In this document: piece by piece, positions 49,257 through 58,165 of the stretch
Layout of the letters: every line of letters starts with the position of its first letter
Numbering within the stretch: position 1 is the stretch's first letter
Assembly (NCBI GenBank): GCA_035538795.1
Contig: DATLJS010000004.1
Coordinates: 114,706-178,705, forward strand
DNA length: 64,000 nt
Source of the DNA: JAJZGK01 sp035538795
Lineage (GTDB): Bacteria; Pseudomonadota; Alphaproteobacteria; Rhodospirillales; Magnetospirillaceae
Reading direction: 5' to 3'
The notes under the pieces: model-generated
What the model saw: only the letters and a program-made list of their open reading frames with translations
Database searches by the model: none
Told to the model about the DNA's origin: nothing
Made by a program: the position numbers and the translations under genes

Positions 49257-50546
49257 TCAATCGGCGAAGGGATCGTGCACCAGAATGGTGTCGTCGCGCT
49301 CGGGGCTGGTGGACAGCAGGGCCACCGGGCATTCGATCAGTTCCTCGATGCGGCGGACGTACTTGATGGCCGCAGCCGGCAACTGAACCCAGGAGCGGGC
49401 TCCGGCGGTGCTTTCCTTCCAGCCCTCGATGGTCTCGTAAACCGGCTCGACGCGGGCCTGATCCTTCTGCGACGCCGGCAGATGCTGGATGATCTTGCCG
49501 TCCAGCTTGTAGCCGGTGCAGATGTTCAGTTCGTCGAAGCCATCGAGAACATCCAGCTTGGTCAGGGCGATACCGTTGATGCCGCCGACCTTGATGGCCT
49601 GGCGCACCAGCACGGCGTCGAACCAGCCGCAACGGCGGCGGCGGCCGGTGACGGTGCCGAACTCATGGCCGCGGTCGCCGATCAGGTTGCCGATCTCGTT
49701 GTCCAGCTCGGTAGGGAACGGGCCGGAGCCGACGCGGGTGGTGTAGGCCTTGCAGATGCCCAACACATAGCCGACCTGGCCGGGACCGACGCCCGACCCC
49801 GACGAAGCCTGCCCCGACACGGTGTTCGACGAGGTGACAAAGGGATAGGTGCCGTGATCCACGTCCAGCATGGCGCCCTGGGCGCCTTCGAACAGGATGC
49901 GCTTGCCGGCGCGACGGGCGTCGTCCAGACGGCTCCACACCACATCGGCATAGGGCAGGATCTTCGGAGCGATTTCCTTGATCTTGGCCAGCAGCTCGGC
50001 GCCGTCCACCTCGGCCATTCCCAGACCGCGCAGCAGCGCGTTGTGATGAGCCAGCAGACCGGCGACTTTCTGCTCCAGCAGGGCTTCGTCGGCCAGATCG
50101 CAGACGCGGATGGCGCGGCGCGCCACCTTGTCTTCGTAGGCGGGACCGATGCCGCGGCCGGTGGTGCCGATCTTAGCGGTGCCCGAAGCTTCCTCGCGGG
50201 CACGGTCGATATGCCCGTGCAGCGGCAGGATCAGCGCTGCGTTTTCAGCGATCTTCAGCACGTCCGGGGTGATGGTCACCCCCTTTTCGGCGATACGCGC
50301 CACTTCATCCAGGAAAGCCCAGGGGTCGATCACCACGCCGTTGCCGACAATGGAGAGCTTGCCGCGCACCACGCCCGAAGGCAGAAGCGACAGCTTATAG
50401 ACCACGCCGTTGATCACCAGGGTATGGCCGGCATTGTGACCGCCCTGGAAACGCACCACCACATCGGCGCGTTCGCTCAGCCAGTCGACAATCTTGCCTT
50501 TACCCTCGTCGCCCCACTGAGCGCCGACAACTGCCACATTCGCCAT
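49257..50546 (-). CDS. purA: Adenylosuccinate synthetase
   Basis: A 429-residue enzyme that makes adenylosuccinate from IMP, Asp and GTP. It begins MANVAVVGAQWGDEGKGKIVDWLSE (GTP-binding and catalytic Asp), then FQGGHNAGHTL, TGRGIGPAYEDKVAR and RRRCGWFDAVL. Length is usual for bacteria. It is followed by its terminator and preceded by hisZ, 13 nt away in the same direction. Confidence 0.98.
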   Translation of the reverse strand: MANVAVVGAQWGDEGKGKIVDWLSERADVVVRFQGGHNAGHTLVINGVVYKLSLLPSGVVRGKLSIVGNGVVIDPWAFLDEVARIAEKGVTITPDVLKIAENAALILPLHGHIDRAREEASGTAKIGTTGRGIGPAYEDKVARRAIRVCDLADEALLEQKVAGLLAHHNALLRGLGMAEVDGAELLAKIKEIAPKILPYADVVWSRLDDARRAGKRILFEGAQGAMLDVDHGTYPFVTSSNTVSGQASSGSGVGPGQVGYVLGICKAYTTRVGSGPFPTELDNEIGNLIGDRGHEFGTVTGRRRRCGWFDAVLVRQAIKVGGINGIALTKLDVLDGFDELNICTGYKLDGKIIQHLPASQKDQARVEPVYETIEGWKESTAGARSWVQLPAAAIKYVRRIEELIECPVALLSTSPERDDTILVHDPFAD

Positions 50547-50559
50547 TCAGGCCACTCCT

Positions 50560-51684
50560 TTATTCCGCCGGAACCACGACGCCAGCCATCACCAGATGGC
50601 CGCATCCCAAACGCCGAGCCTCGGCCTTCGCATCCTGAGACTGGTCCAGACCAGCCACCGTGATCAATCCCGCCGCACGCAGCTGCGCGCCGACATCCGC
50701 CGACGTGCCCAGGGGCAAGAATACTTTTTTACGTTCGATGGGGCCGGGCAGCACGTCCAGAACCGTGTCCATGAACAGCGTCGCGCCCGTCGCCGGTTCG
50801 CCATGCGCCAGATAGCGTCCGCCCCGTCCCAATTCGCCCGAACAGCCTTTGGCGAAAATGGTGAAGGAAACGCCCGCATGATATTCGAAACCCCGGGTTT
50901 CCACGGGATCGACCGTCAAGGTCAAATCCGGCGCTTCGGCCTGGACCAGACGGACGACCTGGGCCAGATGATCGCGCTCGGCCGCGGCGGCAGGAGGCAA
51001 GTCCAGGGCCGACAGACGCTCCAGCGCCCGGCCGGCCGGCCCCACGGCCTCGATCAAGCCGCCGAGAATGCGGGCGGCGGGACCACCGGCAGCGGCCACC
51101 GTGGCGGCGTCCTTGTGCTCCAGAGCGTCTCGCAGCCCCTCGACCCGGCCCAGCCCTTGCAAAATCAGCGGCACGATGGTCGGCAGGGTCAAATCGATGG
51201 TGATGTCCCTCACCCCCAACTCGGCCAAGGCGCGGGCCGACAGCAGCACCACCTCGGCATCGGCGGCGGCGCTGGCCGCACCGATCAGTTCGATACCGGC
51301 CTGGGCGAATTGGCGTTCGGGGCGCAACTGGCTGCCCTTCACCCGCAGCACCTGACCGGAATAGGACAGACGCAGCGGGCGGGCGCCGTGAACCAGACGG
51401 GTGGTGGCGATGCGGGCCACCTGCAGCGTCATGTCGGTACGGACGCCCATCATGCGCTGGGACACCGGATCCATGACGCGGAAAGTATGCTTGGCCACGG
51501 CTTCGCCGACACCGTCCAGCAGGCTGTCCTCGAATTCGATCAGCGGCGGCTTGACGCGCTCGTAGCCGAAGGACTCGTAGACCGCCATCAGCCGGGTGAC
51601 GACCTCGGCCTCGTGGGCGGCGAAGGGGGGCAAAATGTCGCGCAGGCCGGCAGGCAGCAGTGCGCGGTTCGGAAACTCGGTCAT
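50560..51684 (-). CDS. hisZ: ATP phosphoribosyltransferase regulatory subunit HisZ
   Basis: A 374-residue protein of the histidyl-tRNA synthetase fold without aminoacylation residues: ALLPAGLRDILPPFAAHEAEVV, GVRTDMTLQVARIATTRL and FEYHAGVSFTIFAKG. It activates the short HisG (hisG not in the window). It lies upstream of purA, an alphaproteobacterial arrangement. The C-terminal region is anticodon-domain-like. Confidence 0.93.
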   Translation of the reverse strand: MTEFPNRALLPAGLRDILPPFAAHEAEVVTRLMAVYESFGYERVKPPLIEFEDSLLDGVGEAVAKHTFRVMDPVSQRMMGVRTDMTLQVARIATTRLVHGARPLRLSYSGQVLRVKGSQLRPERQFAQAGIELIGAASAAADAEVVLLSARALAELGVRDITIDLTLPTIVPLILQGLGRVEGLRDALEHKDAATVAAAGGPAARILGGLIEAVGPAGRALERLSALDLPPAAAAERDHLAQVVRLVQAEAPDLTLTVDPVETRGFEYHAGVSFTIFAKGCSGELGRGGRYLAHGEPATGATLFMDTVLDVLPGPIERKKVFLPLGTSADVGAQLRAAGLITVAGLDQSQDAKAEARRLGCGHLVMAGVVVPAE

Positions 51685-51720
51685 CAGGATCGCCGTCTAT
51701 TTCAAGCTGGCGCCGTCGAC

Positions 51721-51750
51721 GGAAAAGGCCCGGCGCACGGGGCCTTTTCC
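51721..51750 (-). terminator. Terminator of the MCP gene
   Basis: An 11-bp stem (GGAAAAGGCCC/GGGCCTTTTCC). The T run is within the stem. It lies 48 nt past the MCP stop and before hisZ. Confidence 0.65.
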
Positions 51751-51798
51751 TTTACCCCGTTTGGCTGGGAGCGGCAACGGATTTGTGAGGCGGGCGCC

Positions 51799-53169
51799 TC
51801 AGCGCCGCGCCGCCAGCTTGCGCAAGTCCTCCAGAACGCCGACCGAAGCCTTGGCCGCCATCTGTGCCTCATCCACCGCGCCGTGCAGATCACCGTCGTT
51901 GTAGCGCCGCGCCGCTTCGATGCCGTGGGCGTGAACGTCCTGATGCGGACTTTCCAGATGGACGAAAGTGGGATCGCTCCGCAAAGACGCATCCTGTACC
52001 GCGTCGTACCACTTGCCCAGGCGGCATTTGTGATGATCGGCCAATTCGTTGGGATTCAGCTTGGCCAGCCCCACCAGCATGCTGGACAGCTTCTTGCGCC
52101 AGATCATGTGATCGGACTGGGCCACCACGACCGTAAAGTTCAAGATTTCCTGCTGAGCTTTTTCCGCCACGCACTCGGCGACGATCGGATCGACTTTTTC
52201 CAGCAAACCGATGGAATCGGTAATGTTGGCGGCATTGCGGTCCGCCATGTCGGCAATCACCTGAATGGCCTCGGCGATATGCTGGGACGCTCCCGACTGC
52301 TGGGTCAGAATGGCGGAAATATCCCGCACCCGGCCCGTCATGGCGTTGATCTGGTCCGACACCTCGCGCATGCCGTCGCCGGCGGTGGCGATCACCTCCC
52401 GGCCCTTCTGCACGGCATCCGCGCCTTCCTGCATGGAAGACACGATGGCCGCCATTTCGGCCCGCAGGGTTTCGATGCGCTCGCGGATCACTTCGGTGGC
52501 TTTGGCGGTCTGGTTGGCCAGATTTTTGACTTCCGACGCCACGACGGCGAAGCCCTTGCCGGCCTCGCCCGCCCGCGCCGCCTCGATGGTGGCGTTCAAA
52601 GCCAGCAGATTGGTCTGTTTGGCGATCGCTTGAATCTGATCGATGATGCCGCCGATCTGGGCCGAAGCGGCGTTCAGCGAATCGACCCGTTCGGCGGTGC
52701 TATGCACGGCGTGGGCGATTTCCTCCATGCTGGCCACCGCCTGATCGGCGGCGATCTGACCGCGGTGGGCGACCTCTTGGGCGGCGAAGGCTTCCTCGGC
52801 CGTGGCCTGGGAGTTCTTGGAAATCTCGGCCACAGAGGTGGTCAGCTCCTCGGTCGAGGCGGCGATAGTCTGAGCCCGGTTCCCCACCTCGGAAGCTTCG
52901 CGGATCATCTCGGCGATATGGCAGATGGCCTCGTTGACCTCAATGGAAACGCCGACGATGCGCTTGGTCTCGCCCAGGGCGCCGTCATGCAGCCTCCGGG
53001 CAAGGGAGAACAGCCGGCGGGTGACGGTGCAGTCGCCCTGAGGGACCGAAAGGAATTTCCCAGCTTCGATCAGATCCAACGCAGCCAGGATGGCGGCTTC
53101 CCGCTCCGCGGCGAAAGAGTCATTGGAAACAATGACCGGTTCGACGGCATGACGACGATTTCCGAACAT
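51799..53169 (-). CDS. Soluble methyl-accepting chemotaxis protein with CZB domain
   Basis: A 456-residue cytoplasmic chemoreceptor with no membrane segment: an N-terminal helical part (to ~110), the MCP signalling domain (GIIDQIQAIAKQTNLLALNATIEAARAGEAGKGFAVVASEVKNLANQT), then a C-terminal chemoreceptor zinc-binding domain with HHKCRLGKWYD. CZB domains bind zinc and respond to its loss or to hypochlorite oxidation. It sits between serC and hisZ. An in-frame GTG at 53217 would add 16 residues. Confidence 0.92.
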   Translation of the reverse strand: MFGNRRHAVEPVIVSNDSFAAEREAAILAALDLIEAGKFLSVPQGDCTVTRRLFSLARRLHDGALGETKRIVGVSIEVNEAICHIAEMIREASEVGNRAQTIAASTEELTTSVAEISKNSQATAEEAFAAQEVAHRGQIAADQAVASMEEIAHAVHSTAERVDSLNAASAQIGGIIDQIQAIAKQTNLLALNATIEAARAGEAGKGFAVVASEVKNLANQTAKATEVIRERIETLRAEMAAIVSSMQEGADAVQKGREVIATAGDGMREVSDQINAMTGRVRDISAILTQQSGASQHIAEAIQVIADMADRNAANITDSIGLLEKVDPIVAECVAEKAQQEILNFTVVVAQSDHMIWRKKLSSMLVGLAKLNPNELADHHKCRLGKWYDAVQDASLRSDPTFVHLESPHQDVHAHGIEAARRYNDGDLHGAVDEAQMAAKASVGVLEDLRKLAARR

Positions 53170-53327
53170 GATGGAAAGCACCCCTTTGAGTGGCGTTTTG
53201 ACGGGGGATTTCTCCACCAGAACGTCAAAAACCGGACGGCAAAACTTGCACGTCCGGTTTATAACAACCGTTACGAAATCTCAACCCAAAAGGATAGGCT
53301 TCTCCGCCGAACTTCCTATACCAAGGG

Positions 53328-54488
53328 TTAGATTTCAGCGAGAACAGTAGCGAAAGCCCAATCCAGCCAGGGGGTCAAAGCCTTCAAATCGTCCGTCTCG
53401 ATGGTGGCGCCCCCCCAAATGCGCAGTCCCGCCGGAGCATCGCGGTAGGAAGCGATGTCATAGGCCACCCCTTCCTTGTCCAAAAGAGCCGCGATCTTTT
53501 TGGAAAAAGCGCTCCGGCCGGCATCGTCCAAAGCCAGAAAGGCCGGATGCTTGATGACCAGGCAGATCGAGGTCCAGGAACGTACGGCCTTGTCCTTGGC
53601 CAGAAATTCGGCCCAGTCGGACTTGGCCACCCAATCCTCGATCACCGCCAGATTGGCCTGGGAGCGCGAGATCAGCCCCTTCAGCCCACCGACGCTTTCG
53701 GCCCAATTCAGCGCGTCGATCTGATCTTCGACGGCGATCATCGACGGCGTGTTGATGGTATCGCCGACGAAAATGCCTTCGATCAGCTTGCCGCCGCTGG
53801 TCATGCGGAAAATCTTCGGCAACGGCCAGGCTGGCTTGTAGCTTTCCAGGCGCTCGACGGCGCGGGGGCTCAAAACCAGCATGCCGTGTGCGCCTTCGCC
53901 GCCCAGCACCTTCTGCCAGGACCAGGTGACCACGTCGAGCTTGCTCCACGGCAGATCCATGGCGAAAGCCGCCGAGGTGGAATCAGCGATGGTCAGGCCT
54001 TTGCGGTCGTCCTTGATCCAGTCGCCGCCGGGCACCCGCGCCCCCGATGTCGTCCCGTTCCAGGTAAACACCACGTCGCGGTTGCAATCGACCTGGGACA
54101 GATCCGGAATACAGCCATATTCGGCACGGATGATTCGGACGTCGCTCAGCTTCAGCTGCTTGGTGACGTCGGTCACCCAGCCCTCGCCGAAACTTTCCCA
54201 GGCCAGCATGTCGACGCCGCGCGCTCCCAGCATGGACCACAGAACCATTTCGATGGCTCCGGTGTCCGAGGCGGGCACGATGCCGATGCGATAATCGTCG
54301 GGCAGCCCAAGGATGGCCCGGCTTTTGTCCAGAACCTCGGCCAGCTTGGCCTTGCCGATCTTGGCCCGGTGCGATCGGCCCGTGGGTGCTCCTGCCAGGG
54401 CTTCCGGCGTCCAGCCGGGGCGCTTGGCGCAGGGGCCGGACGAGAAGTTCTGGCAAGCGGGGCGGGCATTAGGCTTGGCAAAGGTCAT
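53328..54488 (-). CDS. serC: Phosphoserine aminotransferase
   Basis: A 386-residue PLP enzyme of the serine pathway that converts 3-phosphohydroxypyruvate to phosphoserine. It begins ARPACQNFSSGPCAKRPGW, and PLP-lysine is in SWQKVLGGEGAHG. The variant pattern (RSHR, VDCNRDVVFTWNGTTSGARVPGGDWI) fits the alphaproteobacterial branch. A serA gene is not in the window. Confidence 0.94.
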   Translation of the reverse strand: MTFAKPNARPACQNFSSGPCAKRPGWTPEALAGAPTGRSHRAKIGKAKLAEVLDKSRAILGLPDDYRIGIVPASDTGAIEMVLWSMLGARGVDMLAWESFGEGWVTDVTKQLKLSDVRIIRAEYGCIPDLSQVDCNRDVVFTWNGTTSGARVPGGDWIKDDRKGLTIADSTSAAFAMDLPWSKLDVVTWSWQKVLGGEGAHGMLVLSPRAVERLESYKPAWPLPKIFRMTSGGKLIEGIFVGDTINTPSMIAVEDQIDALNWAESVGGLKGLISRSQANLAVIEDWVAKSDWAEFLAKDKAVRSWTSICLVIKHPAFLALDDAGRSAFSKKIAALLDKEGVAYDIASYRDAPAGLRIWGGATIETDDLKALTPWLDWAFATVLAEI

Positions 54489-54557
54489 GACAACGGCACT
54501 CCCTAGGAGGCGGCAAGGTAAGAGGGCGGCGAGTTTACGCGCCGTCTCGCGCCAGCG

Positions 54558-54962
54558 TCAACGCTTGCCCGGCACCCACCAGCAACGCTCCATCTTGTCG
54601 AAGCCGACGCGGGGGTAATAGTCCATTGCCGCCGGAGCCGCCAACAGGATCAGGGAACAGCCCGGCTTCAAACGCGCCCTGGTCTCCTCAATCAGCCTCT
54701 TGCCGACGCCCTGACGCTGCAGCGCGGCATCGACGCACAGATCCGACAGATAGCAGCAATAGACGAAATCGGTAACGGAACGCGACACTCCCACCAGCTT
54801 ACCCGCGCCGTCGCGGGCGGTGACGGTCAGCGGCGCGTTGCGCAGCATCGCCTCCAGCCTCTCCAGATCGTCCACCGGGCGACGCTCACCCAGAGTGGAT
54901 CGACGCAACACATCCTGAAACTCCAGGGCGCTCAGGTCGGTTTCGGCGGCATAGGCAATCAC
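54558..54962 (-). CDS. GNAT-family N-acetyltransferase
   Basis: A 134-residue acetyltransferase: VGVSRSVTDFVYCCYLSDLCVDAALQRQGVGKRLIEETRARL (acetyl-CoA-binding RxxGxG loop in QRQGVGKRL) and PAAMDYYPRVGFDKMERCWWV. The substrate is unknown. It starts at a GTG overlapping the dehydratase stop (GTGA), so the two are coupled. Confidence 0.9.
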   Translation of the reverse strand: MIAYAAETDLSALEFQDVLRRSTLGERRPVDDLERLEAMLRNAPLTVTARDGAGKLVGVSRSVTDFVYCCYLSDLCVDAALQRQGVGKRLIEETRARLKPGCSLILLAAPAAMDYYPRVGFDKMERCWWVPGKR

Positions 54963-55933
54963 GGCGCGGCATCCTCCAAGGCGCGGCGGAACAGGGCGGC
55001 GTCGGCATTGCCGCCGGACAACACCAGTCCCACCTTGCGACCGGCGTCGGGGTCGGCCAGCAGAGCCGCCAGAGGAGCGGCTCCCGCACCTTCCGCGGCA
55101 TTGTGGGTATCGGTGAAATAAGCCCGCATGGCGGACAGAATCTCATCGTCGCCGACCGTCACCACTTTGGCCGCCCCCTCGGCAATAATGCTGACCGCCG
55201 TGGGATCGGGCACGCGGCAGGCCAGGCCGTCGGCGATGGTGTTGGCGGTGGGCGTCGTCATCACTCGCCCTCCCCAATAGCTGTCGGCATAGGCCGGAGC
55301 CCCTTCGGCCACCACGCCGACAATGCGGGTGGACAGACCCAGGGCGTCGCGCACGGCGATGCAGCCGCAGATTCCCGACCCCATGCCGATGGGAACGTAC
55401 AGGGTGTCCAGGTCCGGCAGCGCCCGCATGAATTCCAAGCCATAGGTGGCAACGCCGTGGACCAGCCAGGGATGGAACGAGCGCACCATGTGCAGCCCCT
55501 TCTCCTCCGCCAATTGGCCGGCATAGTCGGCGGCTTCCTGGAAATCATCGCCATACTCGATCAGTTGCGCCCCCAACGCCTGCATGGCGGCGTTCTTTTC
55601 CGGGCTATTGCCTTCGGGCACGACGATGACGCAAGGCAGACGGAAGCGAGAGGCGGCAAAGGCCAAGCTCTGTCCATGATTGCCGCGCGTGGCGGAAATG
55701 ATGCCCGGCACGTCGGGAAACGCTTTCAGCAGCCGATCGAGATAGACCAGTCCGCCGCGTAGCTTGAAAGCGCCGATGGGTTGATGGTTCTCGTGTTTCA
55801 CCCACACCTCGCGACCGGCGCGGATGTTCAGCAGAGGCCAGGAAATCTGCGGCGTCGGTGGTAAAATCGCGTGAACCAGTTCGGCGGCGGCCTCGATCTC
55901 GGCCAGCATGGCCTGCATTTCCGCGCTCATCAT
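54959..55933 (-). CDS. Threonine/serine dehydratase-like PLP enzyme
   Basis: A 324-residue fold-II PLP enzyme: VKHENHQPIGAFKLRGGL (PLP-lysine), ATRGNHGQSLAFAASRFRLPCVIVVP, and GMGSGICGC for the phosphate loop. It lacks the C-terminal ACT-type regulatory domain of biosynthetic IlvA, so it is a catabolic-type or related enzyme. The start is ATG 55933 or 55930, overlapping the thiD stop. Confidence 0.85.
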   Translation of the reverse strand: MMSAEMQAMLAEIEAAAELVHAILPPTPQISWPLLNIRAGREVWVKHENHQPIGAFKLRGGLVYLDRLLKAFPDVPGIISATRGNHGQSLAFAASRFRLPCVIVVPEGNSPEKNAAMQALGAQLIEYGDDFQEAADYAGQLAEEKGLHMVRSFHPWLVHGVATYGLEFMRALPDLDTLYVPIGMGSGICGCIAVRDALGLSTRIVGVVAEGAPAYADSYWGGRVMTTPTANTIADGLACRVPDPTAVSIIAEGAAKVVTVGDDEILSAMRAYFTDTHNAAEGAGAAPLAALLADPDAGRKVGLVLSGGNADAALFRRALEDAAP

Positions 55934-56736
55934 TGAACTCCAAAGGGACGCACGGTATGGGCATGATTCAGCGGACCATGGCCTTTGCCGAAACCGGGAG
56001 CCGTCTCGATGGCAAGGCGGACATAATCCCGCGCCCGCGCCACCGCCTCGCGCAGGGGCAGTCCCTGGGCCAGACCGCAGGCGACAGCCGAGGCTAAGGT
56101 GCAGCCGGTGCCGTGCGTGCTGACGGTATCGATGCGAACACCCTCGAAGCAAAGAACCTCGCCGCCGCTCAACAGCACGTCCACCAGACGATCTCCGTCC
56201 AGATGCCCGCCTTTCACCAGCACGGCCTTCGCCCCCATGGACAGCAGCGCCCGACCGGCCGCGATCATTTGCTCGGGACCGACGATGGTCAATCCGGTCA
56301 AAGCCTCGGCCTCGGGGATGTTGGGGGTCAGAATGGCGGCCATGGGCAGCAGCATGGCCTTCAAGGCTCCGTGGGCGGCGTCGTTCAACAGCTTGTGGCC
56401 ACCCTTGGCCACCATCACCGGATCGACCACCAGCGGAACGCCGGGAGCGTGGGAGGCCAATGTTCCGGCCACCGCCTCGATGACTTCGGGCCGGTGCAGC
56501 ATGCCGGTCTTGACGGCATCGGCACCCAGGTCGTCCAGCACCAGTTGCATCTGCTGGCGGATGAAGGCGGAAGGCACATCCTCGACGCCGAACACGCCCT
56601 GGGTGTTTTGCGCCGTCAAAGCCGTGATGGCGGTCATGGCGAAACCGTCCAGCGCCGTCACCGCCTTGATGTCTGCCTGAATGCCCGCGCCGCCGCCGGA
56701 ATCCGAGCCGGCACAGATCAGAACCCGTCCCTTCAT
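55930..56736 (-). CDS. thiD: Hydroxymethylpyrimidine/phosphomethylpyrimidine kinase
   Basis: A 268-residue ribokinase-family enzyme of thiamine synthesis that phosphorylates HMP and HMP-P: CAGSDSGGGAGIQADIKAV near the N-terminus, VVDPVMVAKGG, and DTVSTHGTGCTLASAVACGLAQG with the catalytic Asp-Thr/GTGC region. It is 5 nt downstream of glmM in the same direction. Confidence 0.96.
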   Translation of the reverse strand: MKGRVLICAGSDSGGGAGIQADIKAVTALDGFAMTAITALTAQNTQGVFGVEDVPSAFIRQQMQLVLDDLGADAVKTGMLHRPEVIEAVAGTLASHAPGVPLVVDPVMVAKGGHKLLNDAAHGALKAMLLPMAAILTPNIPEAEALTGLTIVGPEQMIAAGRALLSMGAKAVLVKGGHLDGDRLVDVLLSGGEVLCFEGVRIDTVSTHGTGCTLASAVACGLAQGLPLREAVARARDYVRLAIETAPGFGKGHGPLNHAHTVRPFGVQ

Positions 56737-56741
56737 GACGA

Positions 56742-58100
56742 TCAGGCCCCCGCCTGCTTGGCGATGACGGCGATGATATCGTCGGCCACGGCATTGATCA
56801 GGACCGCGTTCTCGCCTTCGGCCATGACGCGGATCAACGGTTCGGTTCCCGACTTGCGGATCAGCAGACGGCCGGAGCCGTTCAGCCGGTTCTCGCCCTC
56901 GGCGATCACCGCCTTGACCGCCGGATTTTCCAGGATCCGCCCGGCGACATCCGTGGACACACGGATGTTTTTCAGAACCTGCGGCAACGGATCGAACAGA
57001 TGCAGCACCTCGCTGGCCGGCTTGCCCGCCTCGACCAGCGCCGCCAGAACCTGCAGCGCCGCCACCAGACCGTCGCCGGTGGTGGAGTGGTCGGCCAGGA
57101 TCATATGGCCCGACTGCTCACCGCCGAAATTAATGCCGTCACGGCGCATCATCTCAAGCACGTAGCGGTCACCGACATTGGCCCGCTTCATGACGACGCC
57201 CTCGGCGGTCAGAAAGCGTTCCAGCCCCAGATTGGACATGACGGTGGACACCACCGCCCCGCCCCTGAGCTGTCCCGAGCGATGTAGCCCACGACCAATC
57301 AAAGCCATGATCTGGTCGCCGTCGATGGCGTTGCCCAATTCGTCGCACAGGGCCAGCCGGTCGGCGTCGCCATCCAGAGCGATGCCCAGATGCGCTCCGT
57401 GGGTCACCACCTGCTGACGCATGGCTTCGGTATGCTGGGAGCCGCAGTTCTTGTTGATGTTGGTGCCGTCCGGCGTGACGGCCACCGGCACCACCTCGGC
57501 TCCCAGCTCATAGAGCACGGCGGGAGCGGTCTTGTAGGCGGCGCCGTTGGCGCAATCCACCACCACCTTCAGCCCATCCAGACGCAGACCGCGGGGAAAG
57601 GTGCTTTTGGTGTATTCGATATAGCGGCCCACGGCATCGTCCAGGCGCCGGGCCTTACCCAGGCGGCTGGACGGCACCAGCAATTCGCCGACGCCGTTCA
57701 GAATGGTCGCCTCGATCTCCAGTTCGGCCTCGTCGGACAGCTTGAAGCCGTCGGGGCCGAACAGCTTGATGCCGTTGTCTTCGAACGGATTGTGAGAGGC
57801 CGAGATCATCACGCCCAGGTCGGCGCGCAGGCTTCGGGTCAGCATGGCCACCGCCGGTGTCGGCAGCGGCCCCAACAGAACCACGTCCATGCCCACGGAA
57901 ATAAAGCCCGCCGTCAGCGCCGGCTCCAGCATATAGCCCGACAGCCGGGTGTCCTTGCCGATCACCGCAACGTGGCGATGGTCGCCGCGGGTGAAATAGC
58001 GTCCGGCGGCCATGCCCAGTTTCAGCGCCGTCTCGGCGGTCATCGGCTCGATATTGGCGGTGCCCCGCACGCCGTCGGTTCCGAAAAGCTTACGCGTCAT
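56742..58100 (-). CDS. glmM: Phosphoglucosamine mutase
   Basis: A 452-residue enzyme that converts glucosamine-6-phosphate to glucosamine-1-phosphate for peptidoglycan and LPS. It starts RKLFGTDGVRGTAN; the phospho-serine loop is MISASHNPFEDNGIKLFG; DGDADR (metal) is in ALDGDADRLAL; RKSGTEPLIRVMAEG near the end binds phosphate. Length and motifs fit the family. Confidence 0.98.
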   Translation of the reverse strand: MTRKLFGTDGVRGTANIEPMTAETALKLGMAAGRYFTRGDHRHVAVIGKDTRLSGYMLEPALTAGFISVGMDVVLLGPLPTPAVAMLTRSLRADLGVMISASHNPFEDNGIKLFGPDGFKLSDEAELEIEATILNGVGELLVPSSRLGKARRLDDAVGRYIEYTKSTFPRGLRLDGLKVVVDCANGAAYKTAPAVLYELGAEVVPVAVTPDGTNINKNCGSQHTEAMRQQVVTHGAHLGIALDGDADRLALCDELGNAIDGDQIMALIGRGLHRSGQLRGGAVVSTVMSNLGLERFLTAEGVVMKRANVGDRYVLEMMRRDGINFGGEQSGHMILADHSTTGDGLVAALQVLAALVEAGKPASEVLHLFDPLPQVLKNIRVSTDVAGRILENPAVKAVIAEGENRLNGSGRLLIRKSGTEPLIRVMAEGENAVLINAVADDIIAVIAKQAGA

Positions 58101-58165
58101 TCCTCATGTTCCATATGCTGCCCCTTACCTTCCAGTGTGCCAGAAAGGCGCATGGAGGAAAGGGA

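Noticed and set aside
50596..53331. 911-codon plus-strand frame across hisZ and the MCP
   Set aside because: It spans two recognised minus-strand genes in their mirror frame.
56113..57165. 350-codon plus-strand frame opposite thiD/glmM
   Set aside because: Overlaps recognised enzymes and has no recognisable domains.
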